Source: CADEED01 sp041395625 (GTDB taxonomy: Bacteria > Pseudomonadota > Gammaproteobacteria > Steroidobacterales > Steroidobacteraceae). From it: a stretch of 64,000 nt of DNA. The stretch spans positions 310,001 through 374,000 of the forward strand of contig JAWLAE010000001.1 in NCBI GenBank assembly GCA_041395625.1. The letters are read 5' to 3'. Positions 33,562 to 42,727 of this stretch are shown here, piece by piece. The first letter of the stretch is position 1, and each line of letters opens with the position of its first letter. Under the pieces are notes generated by a model. It saw nothing but the letters and a program-made list of their open reading frames with translations. It was not told the DNA's origin and did not search any database. Position numbers and translations under genes: made by a program.

Positions 33562-35703
33562 ATGTGCCTCACCACGAAGTCTCTGAAGTTCGCCGCCGTC
33601 ATCGGCGCGGTCGGTGCCCTGCTTGCCTGGTCTGGCCAGGCATCGGCGGCCGACGATGACTTCTTTGACCTTGACCTCCGGGAAGTCATGAATCTGGAGA
33701 TCACAACGGCATCCAAAAAGCCGCAGACAGTGTCACGCGCCGCGGCCGCCGTCTTCGTGCTGACGGCGGATGACATCCGTCACTCCACCGCACGCACTTT
33801 GCCGGATCTGTTACGGACGGTACCTGGTCTGCAGGTAGCCAGTATCAGCTCCAGTGTCTGGGCCGTCAGCGCACGCGGGCTCAACGGTCGATTCGCGAAC
33901 AAGCTGCTAGTGCTCATCGACGGGCGCAGTGTCTATACACCGACATTCTCGGGGGTGTACTGGGATGTGCAGGACACCTTGCTCGAAGATATCGATCGCA
34001 TCGAGGTGGTACGTGGTCCGGGCGGAACGCTGTGGGGCTCGAACGCAGTGAACGGCGTGATCAACATCATTACCAAGTCCGCCGCAAGCACCCAGGGTAC
34101 CAGCGTGCAGGTTGGCGGCGGGTCCGATGAGGGTGCGTTCATCGGTGCCCGGTATGGCGGGACACTCGGCGACAGCGGCCACTTCCGGGTTTATGCGAAG
34201 AACTTCGATCGTAATGCTTCCGATCTGTCACTGACAGGAACGACCTCCTTTGATGAATGGCACCAAGTGCGTGCAGGTGCCCGTGTCGATCTGAATCCAA
34301 CTGAGAACGACTCGCTCACGATTCAGGGCGATGCGTACAGCGGCAAGGCCGGCGAGCCTGTCATTGCTGGGTTTCTGGCGCCGCCGTTTCACGTGATCTC
34401 GCCCACCCAGACTGAGACTCAGGGTACCAATGTCCTGTTGCGCTGGCAGCATGAACTCTCCAGTGCAGACTCCTTTACGTTGCAGTCCTACGTCGACTAC
34501 ACCCGTCGCGACTGGCCGGCACATACGCTCGAACGCCGCACGACGTTTGACTTCGATTTTCAGTACCACACCCAGCGCCTGAGCTCCCAGGACATCGTCA
34601 TGGGGCTCGGCTACCGCGACAGCGATGTTGCGTATGCGACCTCCTTCGTCGGTATCCCCGCCATGACGCTCCCGTATTTGCAGATCACCAACCGCGGCAG
34701 TGGTCAGAGGCTCATCAATCTATTCGCTCAGGATGACATCACATTACTGCCGCGCACGCTCATCCTGACGGTCGGTGCCAAGTTGGAGCACCATGAGGAC
34801 ACTGGCAGTGAACTCTCTCCCAATGCCAGGCTGTTGTGGACGCCGACCGAATCTTCTTCGGTCTGGGGATCGGTTGCCCGAGCCGTGCGCACACCCAGCC
34901 AAATCGACCGCGACGGTCAGCCGTTGACCGCAGTGCTCGAACCGTTTGGATTCCAGAACCCGCAGGCGGCATTGATACCCGCATTCACACTGAATCCGTT
35001 GCCGCTGCCGCTGCTCATTCAAAGTCAGAGCACCGTCGAATCGGAAAAGATGACGGCGGTGGAGCTGGGATTCAAGCAGCAACTCGCGCTCAACCTGAGT
35101 GTTGACCTGGCACTGTTCAACAATGAGTATCGAAATCTGCGTTCTGCGTACTTCGGCGCACTCACCTGCGCACCGTCAGGACTGCCGGTTCCGGCCTGCC
35201 TGTTCCTGCCGCCAGGGTCATCGACCCATGTTGTGCAGAGCATTCCGGTGGGCAACTTTGCCAGCGCCAAGAGCAGAGGCGCTGAAGTCTCGATTGAGTG
35301 GTTGCCAAGCCGAACCCTGCGTGTGCAGGCCGCCTATACCTTGCTCGACGCCTCATCAACCGTGCCAGCAAATCTCAATGAGGCATTTACAACCGACCGC
35401 GCCAACGGCGCGCCTGACAACCAGTGGAGTCTCAACGCTACCTGGAGCCCCAGCCGCAACTGGAATCTGGGTGCTGTGCTGCGCGGTGTCGATCGCGTCA
35501 ACCCGGCTTTCGACGTCCTGGTTCCTGGCTACACAGAACTAGACGCACGCCTGAGCTGGCATCCGTCGGCAGCGTTTGAGGTATCGATAGCCGGGCGTAA
35601 CCTGCTCCACGATTCACACCAGGAGTACACGTCGGAGCTGCTCGACGTGCCACTGATGTCCGTGCAGAGATCGATCTTCGGACAGTTGTCACTGCGCTTC
35701 TGA
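33562..35703 (+). CDS. TonB-dependent outer-membrane receptor
   Basis: 713 residues from ATG 33562 (GGAG ten bases upstream; signal VIGAVGALLAWSGQASAAD). The plug domain includes LEITTASKKPQTVSRAAAAVFVLTADDIR, LPDLLRTVPGLQVA, LVLIDGRSVYTPTFSGVYWD, and IEVVRGPGGTLWGSNAVNGVINIITK. The barrel ends in FGQLSLRF with the terminal phenylalanine. This plug type (D-L-x-x-x-L-N-x-x-I-T-T-A-S-K) is common in receptors encoded with YfiR-family proteins and hybrid kinases, exactly as here (19-bp gap to the YfiR gene). The ligand cannot be read from the sequence. Co-transcription with the two following genes is very likely. Confidence 0.92.
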   Translation: MCLTTKSLKFAAVIGAVGALLAWSGQASAADDDFFDLDLREVMNLEITTASKKPQTVSRAAAAVFVLTADDIRHSTARTLPDLLRTVPGLQVASISSSVWAVSARGLNGRFANKLLVLIDGRSVYTPTFSGVYWDVQDTLLEDIDRIEVVRGPGGTLWGSNAVNGVINIITKSAASTQGTSVQVGGGSDEGAFIGARYGGTLGDSGHFRVYAKNFDRNASDLSLTGTTSFDEWHQVRAGARVDLNPTENDSLTIQGDAYSGKAGEPVIAGFLAPPFHVISPTQTETQGTNVLLRWQHELSSADSFTLQSYVDYTRRDWPAHTLERRTTFDFDFQYHTQRLSSQDIVMGLGYRDSDVAYATSFVGIPAMTLPYLQITNRGSGQRLINLFAQDDITLLPRTLILTVGAKLEHHEDTGSELSPNARLLWTPTESSSVWGSVARAVRTPSQIDRDGQPLTAVLEPFGFQNPQAALIPAFTLNPLPLPLLIQSQSTVESEKMTAVELGFKQQLALNLSVDLALFNNEYRNLRSAYFGALTCAPSGLPVPACLFLPPGSSTHVVQSIPVGNFASAKSRGAEVSIEWLPSRTLRVQAAYTLLDASSTVPANLNEAFTTDRANGAPDNQWSLNATWSPSRNWNLGAVLRGVDRVNPAFDVLVPGYTELDARLSWHPSAAFEVSIAGRNLLHDSHQEYTSELLDVPLMSVQRSIFGQLSLRF

Positions 35704-35722
35704 TCGGCGGATCTGAATCGAG

Positions 35723-36286
35723 ATGGCGAGAGTCCCCTCAGCGCCTTCGCTGCGGCCGTTCCTGGTCGCTGTGGTTTCGCTTGTCCTGCTGATCATCGCG
35801 GCCCGAACACCCGCGCAGGAAGCGGCCGTGCGCGAGCGGATGATCCGCGCGGCCGTCATCTACAAGATCGTCAAGTTCGTCACCTGGCCCGAAACCGCTT
35901 TTGCCGACGCTACATCGTTTGTTGTCTGTGGTTACGGCAGCGCGAGCGCGATCTCGGCGCTTGAGTCCATGGAGAAGCGCGCGATTCAGGGACGACCTGC
36001 GCGGCTGAAGGTGTTGACCGAACTGACATCGGCCAGCACCCAAGGTTGTCAGGTGCTGTACCTGGTCGATGCGCCACGGCTCAATGTCGAGAGCCTTGCC
36101 CTGATCCTCGCTGACCGTCCGACACTGATCATCGGTGAAACGCCCGAGTTCGCGCGACACGGCGGCATGGTCACGCTACTGCAGGAAAGCAACCGCGTCG
36201 GGCTCGAGATCAACCTGCGCGCCGCCCGACGCGCCGGGCTGGAGATTTCCGCGCCGCTGCTGCAACTGGCGACGGTGGTGAACTAG
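35723..36286 (+). CDS. YfiR/DUF4154-family periplasmic protein
   Basis: 187 residues. A signal anchor (LRPFLVAVVSLVLLIIAARTPAQE) is followed by the DUF4154 pattern: RAAVIYKIVKFVTWPETAFADATSFVVCGYG, then QGRPARLKVL, CQVLYLVDAPR, and the end block GGMVTLLQESNRVGLEINLRAARRAGLEISAPLLQLATVV. YfiR in Pseudomonas is a periplasmic inhibitor of the diguanylate cyclase YfiN. Here no cyclase is present, and the partner three bases downstream is a hybrid histidine kinase with an extracytoplasmic domain. It is therefore probably a periplasmic input modulator for that kinase, linked to the TonB receptor upstream. That is an inference from operon order. Confidence 0.88.
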   Translation: MARVPSAPSLRPFLVAVVSLVLLIIAARTPAQEAAVRERMIRAAVIYKIVKFVTWPETAFADATSFVVCGYGSASAISALESMEKRAIQGRPARLKVLTELTSASTQGCQVLYLVDAPRLNVESLALILADRPTLIIGETPEFARHGGMVTLLQESNRVGLEINLRAARRAGLEISAPLLQLATVVN

Positions 36287-36289
36287 GCC

Positions 36290-38719
36290 ATGCCAACTAA
36301 CAGCACCCACTCATTGCGCTTGCGCTTGCGGCGCATCGTTCTGCTGGTACTGAGCGGCACACTCTTGTGCGTGGCTGCGGTAGTGATCGCGTTTCAGGTG
36401 AAATCAAACCTCGATGCCAACGTCAATCGTGTGGCGGTCGTGGCGCAGATGGTAGCGCGCAATGCCACGGCATCCATCGAATTCCAGGACTCCAAGCAGG
36501 CGATGCTGTTGCTCGAGGCGTTAGGCGTCGAAGAATCCATCCGGGCAGGAGCCATCATCGTCGCTGACGGCAGCAGCCTTGCTGCGGTGGGCCAGGCCGA
36601 TGCTGCCGCAATGATTTCAGAGGCCCTTGCCCGCGGCAGCGACTTTGAAGCGGGACGGCAACTGCATCTGAACTCGATCGAAGTGCTCTACCCCGTGACG
36701 CTGCGCGAGGAAACCATCGGCTACGTCTATGTCCGCGCCGGACTGCTGCAGCTGTATCTGGACTTGTTGTTCTCCAGTCTGATTATCCTGGCGGTGATCG
36801 TGCTGGGCGGCATCGCGGCCGTGCGACTGTCCGATCGGTTGCAGCGGCGACTGGTGGCACCCTTGCTCGATCTGGCTGTGTCGATGCGGCATGTCACTCA
36901 ATCGCAGGACTTCACGCAACGCGTACAGAACCGGGAGCAAGGCGAGATCGGCCAGCTCATCGCCGGTTTCAACGACATGCTCGAACAACTGCAGTTGCGC
37001 GATACCCGTCTCGCCGAGCGCGGTCTCGAGCTCACCCAGATCAACGCGGAACTCGAGCATGCCGCCGCCGCCGCTGATGCCGCTCGCAGCCAGGCCGAGG
37101 ATGCTAACCGGGCCAAGTCGATGTTCGTGGCTAACATGAGTCACGAGATACGCACGCCCATGAACGGCGTTCTCGGCATGACCGAACTGTTGCTGGCGAC
37201 CAACTTATCGGATGAACAACGGGGTTATGCCGAGACGGTTCTGCGCTCCGGACGATCGCTGCTCGGAATCATCGACGACGTGCTCGACTTCTCCAAGATC
37301 GAGGCGAACCGTCTGACGCTCGAGGATGAGGACTTCCATCTTCACGATGTGGTCGACGACGTAATCGGCTTGTTTGCCGAACGTGCGCAGGGCAAGGGTC
37401 TGGAAATTGCCTCGCAGATTCAGACATCGGTGCCGTTGTGGGTCCGTGGCGATGCCGGACGACTGCGGCAAATCTTGTCCAACTTGCTGAGCAACGCTAT
37501 CAAGTTCACCGAGCGCGGTCATGTCGGCGTCCGAGTGGGCAGCGATTCGGATGATGCTGGTCCGCTTATTCGCTTCGAAGTACATGACACAGGCGCAGGC
37601 ATCGCAAGCGACCGTATCGAGAACATCTTTGAGGAGTTCACGCAGGAGGACGTCAGCACAGCACGTCGCTATGGTGGCACGGGTCTTGGCCTTGCCATCG
37701 TGCGCAGACTGGCGCAACTGATGGGTGGGGCCGCGGGTGTTCGTAGCGTGCCCGGCGTGGGCAGTACATTCTGGGTCACCCTGCGCGTGGGCGCAGCGGC
37801 GAAGCATGAACTGCGCCCCTGGGAGCGACAGGACGAGGGGCTGCTCGGGAAGCGTCTGATGATCGTTGATGACAACCCGATCAATCGCGCCGTGCTACCG
37901 GAATACGCCCGTAGCTGGGGACTCCAGGCCACCGCGATCGCCGACAGCATGGATGCCCTGCAGGTGCTGCGATCGGCCGCTGAAACGAGCCAACCCTACG
38001 ACATTGCACTGATCGAGATGCAGATGCCCACGCTGGATGGCGTCGACCTGACCGAACGGATTCGCCATACGCCATCGCTCAGCGGCCTGAGGATCGTGAT
38101 GCTCACTTCCATGGTTCGCTCATCCATTGCGCGCGCAACAGGCGGCGCGGGCATCGACCGTTACCTGGCCAAGCCGATCCGCCGAGCACAGCTCTATTCC
38201 ACTCTGCGTCAGGCACTGGGACTAGTGGCCACCGCGCCCCGCGAGCTGGTTCCGTCGGATGCCGACGGCAACAACTCAGTGAGCCACAGTTACAAGGTAC
38301 TGCTGGTCGAGGACAATCCAGTCAACCAAGACGTCGCGCGCGCCATGCTGATCAGACTGGGCTTTCAGGTACAGATCGCGCCGGGCGGTCGGGAAGGCTT
38401 GCAGGCGGCGCAGACCGGTGCCTTCGATGTAATCCTGATGGATTGCCAGATGCCCGGCATGGACGGTTACGAAGCAACCGCCCACATCAGAAAGTGGGAG
38501 GCTGAGCAACAGTCGGGTCCGCAGCACGTGCCGATCGTTGCGCTGACCGCAAATGCAATGCAAGGCGATCGTGAACGTTGCCTCGCCGCTGGCATGGATG
38601 ACTACCTTGCCAAGCCCTTCAGCACGGCTGCGCTCAGGGATGTACTGATGGAAATTTGCCCGCCACGGTCCGCGGAACCTGTGGACGGCACAGCCGACAG
38701 CAAGGTTGCGGCCGAATAA
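36290..38719 (+). CDS. Hybrid histidine kinase with one degenerate and one intact receiver
   Basis: 809 residues. Two membrane helices (LVLSGTLLCVAAVVIAFQV; LDLLFSSLIILAVIVLGGIAAV) flank a ~110-residue periplasmic domain. A HAMP region and coiled coil follow. The kinase has MSHEIRTPMNG (His285), N-box LLSNAIKFTERG and DTGAGI, GGTGLGLAI. Receiver 1 (LMIVDDNPINR) reads ALIEMQMPTLDG, so the phosphoacceptor Asp is Glu576. Receiver 2 (LLVEDNPVNQ) has ILMDCQMPGMDG with Asp718 and YLAKPF. No HPt domain is fused. It follows the YfiR gene by three bases. Phosphotransfer probably goes through receiver 2, while receiver 1 may act structurally or as a phospho-mimic. Confidence 0.94.
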   Translation: MPTNSTHSLRLRLRRIVLLVLSGTLLCVAAVVIAFQVKSNLDANVNRVAVVAQMVARNATASIEFQDSKQAMLLLEALGVEESIRAGAIIVADGSSLAAVGQADAAAMISEALARGSDFEAGRQLHLNSIEVLYPVTLREETIGYVYVRAGLLQLYLDLLFSSLIILAVIVLGGIAAVRLSDRLQRRLVAPLLDLAVSMRHVTQSQDFTQRVQNREQGEIGQLIAGFNDMLEQLQLRDTRLAERGLELTQINAELEHAAAAADAARSQAEDANRAKSMFVANMSHEIRTPMNGVLGMTELLLATNLSDEQRGYAETVLRSGRSLLGIIDDVLDFSKIEANRLTLEDEDFHLHDVVDDVIGLFAERAQGKGLEIASQIQTSVPLWVRGDAGRLRQILSNLLSNAIKFTERGHVGVRVGSDSDDAGPLIRFEVHDTGAGIASDRIENIFEEFTQEDVSTARRYGGTGLGLAIVRRLAQLMGGAAGVRSVPGVGSTFWVTLRVGAAAKHELRPWERQDEGLLGKRLMIVDDNPINRAVLPEYARSWGLQATAIADSMDALQVLRSAAETSQPYDIALIEMQMPTLDGVDLTERIRHTPSLSGLRIVMLTSMVRSSIARATGGAGIDRYLAKPIRRAQLYSTLRQALGLVATAPRELVPSDADGNNSVSHSYKVLLVEDNPVNQDVARAMLIRLGFQVQIAPGGREGLQAAQTGAFDVILMDCQMPGMDGYEATAHIRKWEAEQQSGPQHVPIVALTANAMQGDRERCLAAGMDDYLAKPFSTAALRDVLMEICPPRSAEPVDGTADSKVAAE

Positions 38720-39043
38720 AAGCGGCTTCTGACGGCGCTCGCCGTACGATTCGTGCCGATCGATCTTCAGCAGCCCCGCATAGACTCAGGGCTACACCCG
38801 TTCAGCGTTGCCACCATTGCACTTGCGAGGCCAGCGGAAGCGTTCTATCGCAAATGCGGCACCGCCGGTTACCAGGAGATAGGGTCCCGCGCCGCATCAT
38901 GCGATGGCGCGCCGCGCCGAGCCCGCGCCGGTCATTACACGGACAATTGATTGCATACCTCGACGGCATGAGTGCGCCGGGGCGTAGACTGTCCAGTACC
39001 AACTTCATCGAAGTCGCGATAGCCCGTTGCGAAGGCGCGAGGC
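38720..39043. other. Intergenic stretch, no gene seen
   Basis: Between the hybrid kinase and the LysR-type gene. Open frames here lack recognisable motifs and ribosome binding sites. It presumably holds the LysR promoter. Confidence 0.4.
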
Positions 39044-40015
39044 ATGCAGATTCAGCAACTACACCATTTCCTCGCGGCTGTGACTTACGGCAACTTGGGG
39101 CGGGCGGCGTCTTACTGCAACATTACGCAGCCGGCCATCACGCGCAGCATCCAGCGGCTCGAGGAGACGTTGGGCATGCAATTGCTGGAGCGCTCCGGAC
39201 GCGGCGTCACCCCGACCGACGCGGGGCTGGTCCTGCACGAGTACGCCCGGCAGATGGCGCGCGACACCAAGCTGATCCGGCAGCGGCTCGCCGAAATGTC
39301 CGGGCAGTCCCTTGGCGAAGTTCGAGTGGGTATCAGCGCAAACTTCGCCCACGACCGACTGGCGCTGGCATTCGCCGACGTCATACATCAGTGCCCTGTC
39401 CCGAAACTGACAATCTCCCAGGATTTCTGCGGCGTGCTGGTGGAGCGCCTTGCTGCCGGTGAGTTAGATGTCGTTCTCGCGCTGATACCGGACAATCTCG
39501 ACGAACAGGACTTCAGAATCCGCTACCTGTTCGACATCCCGGGCAGTGTCGTCGTCGGTCCGGAGCATCCGCTCTGCGGGCTGTCGATGGCGCCGCTCGC
39601 CGAGCTAGCTAAGTATAAGTGGATCGCCCTGGAGTTGGAGACGACCGGATACTTGTCTCGGCACTTCGGTTCCTTCGATCTGCGCGCGCCGGATGTCCCG
39701 ATTAGAACCGATTCGCCCGTGCTCATGAAAGAGCTGTTGCGTGCCAGTTCGCTGGTTGGGCTGGCGCCGATTCGTATGTTCAGGAACGAGGTCGCAAGGG
39801 GTGAACTGGTCAGGCTGACGAGCGAACTCGATCCGCTGACCGCTCGTGGCTGCCTGATTCACCGCAAAGAACTCGAGCACTCGCCGCAGATGGGCGAGTT
39901 TGTCGAGACTCTCCACACCGCTGTATTGGCTACTGTACCGCCTGATCCGCTCGCATTCCCAAAGCGCATGCAGACGACACAAAAGGAATTGGCTTCCTTG
40001 GCGTCTGTTCGATAA
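39044..40015 (+). CDS. LysR-family transcriptional regulator
   Basis: 323 residues. The N-terminal winged helix-turn-helix is typical: LHHFLAAVTYGNLGRAASYCNITQPAITRSIQRLEETLGMQLLER, then TPTDAGLVL. The effector domain starts near EVRVGISANFAH, with further blocks VERLAAGELDVVLALIP and SLVGLAPIRMF. The gene points the same way as the TonB receptor (80-bp gap) and amine-oxidase genes downstream. That differs from the usual divergent LysR layout but still suggests it controls them. The effector would be expected to be the substrate or a product of the pathway (inference). The start has no strong ribosome binding site, but the family N-terminus fixes it. Confidence 0.92.
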   Translation: MQIQQLHHFLAAVTYGNLGRAASYCNITQPAITRSIQRLEETLGMQLLERSGRGVTPTDAGLVLHEYARQMARDTKLIRQRLAEMSGQSLGEVRVGISANFAHDRLALAFADVIHQCPVPKLTISQDFCGVLVERLAAGELDVVLALIPDNLDEQDFRIRYLFDIPGSVVVGPEHPLCGLSMAPLAELAKYKWIALELETTGYLSRHFGSFDLRAPDVPIRTDSPVLMKELLRASSLVGLAPIRMFRNEVARGELVRLTSELDPLTARGCLIHRKELEHSPQMGEFVETLHTAVLATVPPDPLAFPKRMQTTQKELASLASVR

Positions 40016-40095
40016 GTATCGAAGCCTCGGGTCAGCGCGGTACGTATGCCCGCACCCAAATCGCCGATACAACTTTTGCAAAGGAACCCAGAACA

Positions 40096-42579
40096 ATGCT
40101 GTGCGAAATCCAAATGCCGCGAGCGGTGACGATTGCCCTTCAGGGTAGAGCCATAGCCGCCGTGGTGTGCCTTGCCACACTCACTCCACAGGTGTCGCAC
40201 GGGCAGCAGCAAACCGAGACGGCTGTGCTGCAAGAAATCACGGTCACGGCGCGCAAGCGCACAGAAAGTGTTCTGGATGTGCCGATCGCAATCACCGCGA
40301 TCGGCGCCGAGGAGATTGCGCGGGCGGGCATCACGAGCGTAAATGACCTTAATACGATTGCTCCGGGCCTGGATTTCCAAGCCACGATCGGCAACGGTCC
40401 CGGCGGTCGTTCCCAGGGCACGATCTCATTCCGTGGCATGGTACCCACGACCGGGTTAGCGCGCGAGGCATCGGGTTCCCTCTTCGTTGACGGTACGTTC
40501 GTGCCTGCCGGCCTGCAGTCGGTCGACATGTCCGATGTCGAACGTATCGAAGTGTTGCGCGGCCCGCAGAACGGCTACTTCGGGCGCAGCACGTTCGGCG
40601 GTGCCATCAATCTAATCACGCGCACGCCGCGCGAAGAGCCAATGGGCGAGATCGACGTCTGGGGAGGTTCGTATGACTCATTCGGCTTCAACGCCAGCTT
40701 TGAGGGCGCGCTGTTGCCAGGCAAGTTGACCGGCCGCTTGCAGGCGAGGTTCGACCAGCGCGGGGGCCAGTTCACGGCGTCCGACGGTGGCGAGCTCGGC
40801 GCCGAGCAGACGAAGTCTGTCACCGCAACGCTGTATGCAACACCGACCGACAATTTGTGGGTGCGGCTGCGCGCCCACCTACAGGAAGACAATGACGGCC
40901 CTTTCGCGATCTCGTACATCCGTGGCCTTGAGTATGGCTCGCTTTGTCCGGGCGAAACCTTCCGGGGCGCAGACGCCAACGGTAACAGTACGACATTCTC
41001 GCTGGGTCGGCCGTACTTCTGCGGCTCGAACCCCCTGCCTTCGCTCGCATCGCTGGGGGACTCCTTCATTACAGCCAATACCAGCACGCATCCGGCGGTG
41101 CTTGCATCGATTGGCCAACCGAACCTTTTCTATGATCTCCTCGCCAACAATTCGTCGAACAACCCATACGTGGCCGCGGCACCACACATGACTGACTACG
41201 GCCTGCGCCGCAAGGTTACCCGTCTCGCTTTGCAGTCCGAATACACGTTCGCCAACGAGATCACGCTGTCGGGCGGTGTGGGCTATGACGATGTCCCGCA
41301 GATGTCCGTGTATGACGTCGATCGGAGCAATCAAGAGAATGCTTTCTCGATCCTGCCAGAACTGGCTGACTCAATCTCGGCAGAGCTCAGGCTGACCTCA
41401 AGCCAGAAGCAGCGGCTGCGCTGGATGGTGGGTGCCAGCTACTTCGAGCAGCACCGCGAGTCCCAGCAGATCGGCTACCAGATCAATGTTGCCTTCGGCG
41501 CTCCGGTGCCGATGGCTGGCTTCGCCAACAGCATTACGGACGAAACCTCCAAGGTGCCCGCGCTGTTCGGGTCGATTGAATACGATATTCTCGACAACCT
41601 GACGGCGGGTGCCGAACTGCGCCGACAGAAGGATGAGACCACGAACGTCAATCACACGACTAACACAACGTCGAGCTTCTCATTCGAGGACAACCTGCCG
41701 CGTGTGTTCGTGAGATACGAACCGGTGCCAAACCTGAACCTGTACGCAACCTGGGGCAAGGGCGTTGCACTGGGCCAGTTGAACGGCAACTTCGCGAACG
41801 CCACCCCAGCACAGCAACAGGAGGTTTGTGCACAGGTCTCGTACTGCGGCGAACTGGCGCCTCTGCCAGAGGTCGAGAATTTCGAATTGGGTATCAAGCA
41901 CCGGCTGCTCGACGGTCGCTTGCAGTATTCCCTGGCTGCTTACCAAATGGACTGGACGAACATCAACACGGGCATCTCGGTCATCGTCAGCACGTCGCCA
42001 TTCGTGCTCGGCGTCATTGCGCCGAACGACGCCAAGATGAAGGGCGTCGAGTTGGAAGGAAGCATGCTGATCACCGATGCCTGGACGGTTGGTCTCGCCC
42101 TGAATCTCATGGACAATACGTACAAGGAGTTCTACAACGCCACGCTCGCCTCGCTCACTTCCGGGGTCAACCGCTTCGACGGCAATGAGTTGCCGAAGGC
42201 GCCTAGCGAGACCGCGTCCCTGACAACTACGTACAACGGCCAGTTGGGCAACCAATGGAGTTGGTTTGCGCGTGCCGACGTCCACTACACCGGCGCCATG
42301 TGGGACAGTGAGGCGAATATTTTCCAGATCGATGCCTACACCAAGGTGAATACGCGTCTCGGATTCGAGAGAGACGACGGTCTAGGTGTACAGGTGTACG
42401 TGTCGAACTTGTTCGACGACGACAGCTGGACCTATTCGAGCCGTAGCACGTCTCTGTCGGAGCCCGGTGCGCTATTGCTCGTGCCCTACGGCGCATCGCC
42501 CGCTACCACAGTGCAGGGCGCAAACCTGGCCCCGTCGAGAAAGCGTGAAATCGGTTTCAAGCTGAGCTACAAGTTCTGA
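40096..42579 (+). CDS. TonB-dependent receptor of the amine-oxidase cluster
   Basis: 827 residues. The signal (AVVCLATLTPQVSHGQQ) is followed by the TonB-box region LQEITVTARKRTESVLDVPIAITAIGAEEI, then the plug: DLNTIAPGLDF, and DMSDVERIEVLRGPQNGYFGRSTFGGAINLITRTP. The barrel ends in GFKLSYKF. This plug type is frequent in sphingomonads and steroid- or aromatic-degrading gammaproteobacteria, where such receptors import small organic molecules. It is followed by flavin amine oxidase, hydrolase and nitrilase genes on the same strand, so import of their substrate is the natural hypothesis. AAAGGAA precedes the ATG. The receptor identity is certain; the ligand is unknown. Confidence 0.93.
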   Translation: MLCEIQMPRAVTIALQGRAIAAVVCLATLTPQVSHGQQQTETAVLQEITVTARKRTESVLDVPIAITAIGAEEIARAGITSVNDLNTIAPGLDFQATIGNGPGGRSQGTISFRGMVPTTGLAREASGSLFVDGTFVPAGLQSVDMSDVERIEVLRGPQNGYFGRSTFGGAINLITRTPREEPMGEIDVWGGSYDSFGFNASFEGALLPGKLTGRLQARFDQRGGQFTASDGGELGAEQTKSVTATLYATPTDNLWVRLRAHLQEDNDGPFAISYIRGLEYGSLCPGETFRGADANGNSTTFSLGRPYFCGSNPLPSLASLGDSFITANTSTHPAVLASIGQPNLFYDLLANNSSNNPYVAAAPHMTDYGLRRKVTRLALQSEYTFANEITLSGGVGYDDVPQMSVYDVDRSNQENAFSILPELADSISAELRLTSSQKQRLRWMVGASYFEQHRESQQIGYQINVAFGAPVPMAGFANSITDETSKVPALFGSIEYDILDNLTAGAELRRQKDETTNVNHTTNTTSSFSFEDNLPRVFVRYEPVPNLNLYATWGKGVALGQLNGNFANATPAQQQEVCAQVSYCGELAPLPEVENFELGIKHRLLDGRLQYSLAAYQMDWTNINTGISVIVSTSPFVLGVIAPNDAKMKGVELEGSMLITDAWTVGLALNLMDNTYKEFYNATLASLTSGVNRFDGNELPKAPSETASLTTTYNGQLGNQWSWFARADVHYTGAMWDSEANIFQIDAYTKVNTRLGFERDDGLGVQVYVSNLFDDDSWTYSSRSTSLSEPGALLLVPYGASPATTVQGANLAPSRKREIGFKLSYKF

Positions 42580-42592
42580 TGATAGAGCCGAA

Positions 42593-42613
42593 CGACGGGT
42601 TTAGTGCCCGTCG
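42593..42613 (+). promoter_or_regulatory. Hairpin just after the TonB receptor gene
   Basis: CGACGGG-TTTAGTG-CCCGTCG, a perfect 7-bp stem 13 bases after the receptor stop. It lacks a T-run, so it may be an RNA-processing or stability element separating receptor and enzyme expression rather than a terminator. Confidence 0.4.
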
Positions 42614-42727
42614 CATCGCCGTCGGTCGGGTCCGGGGATCGCGCTCCCCGGCCCATCGTCTATATGTACTACCAGGCAGATCCCAGTTGCAACGGATGGT
42701 TCCGTTGCGCGCCAGATGGAGCGAGCG

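Noticed and set aside
40016..40073. GTATCG...CGATAC arms between LysR and TonB receptor genes
   Set aside because: Six-base arms 46 bases apart are expected by chance; not enough for a LysR site.
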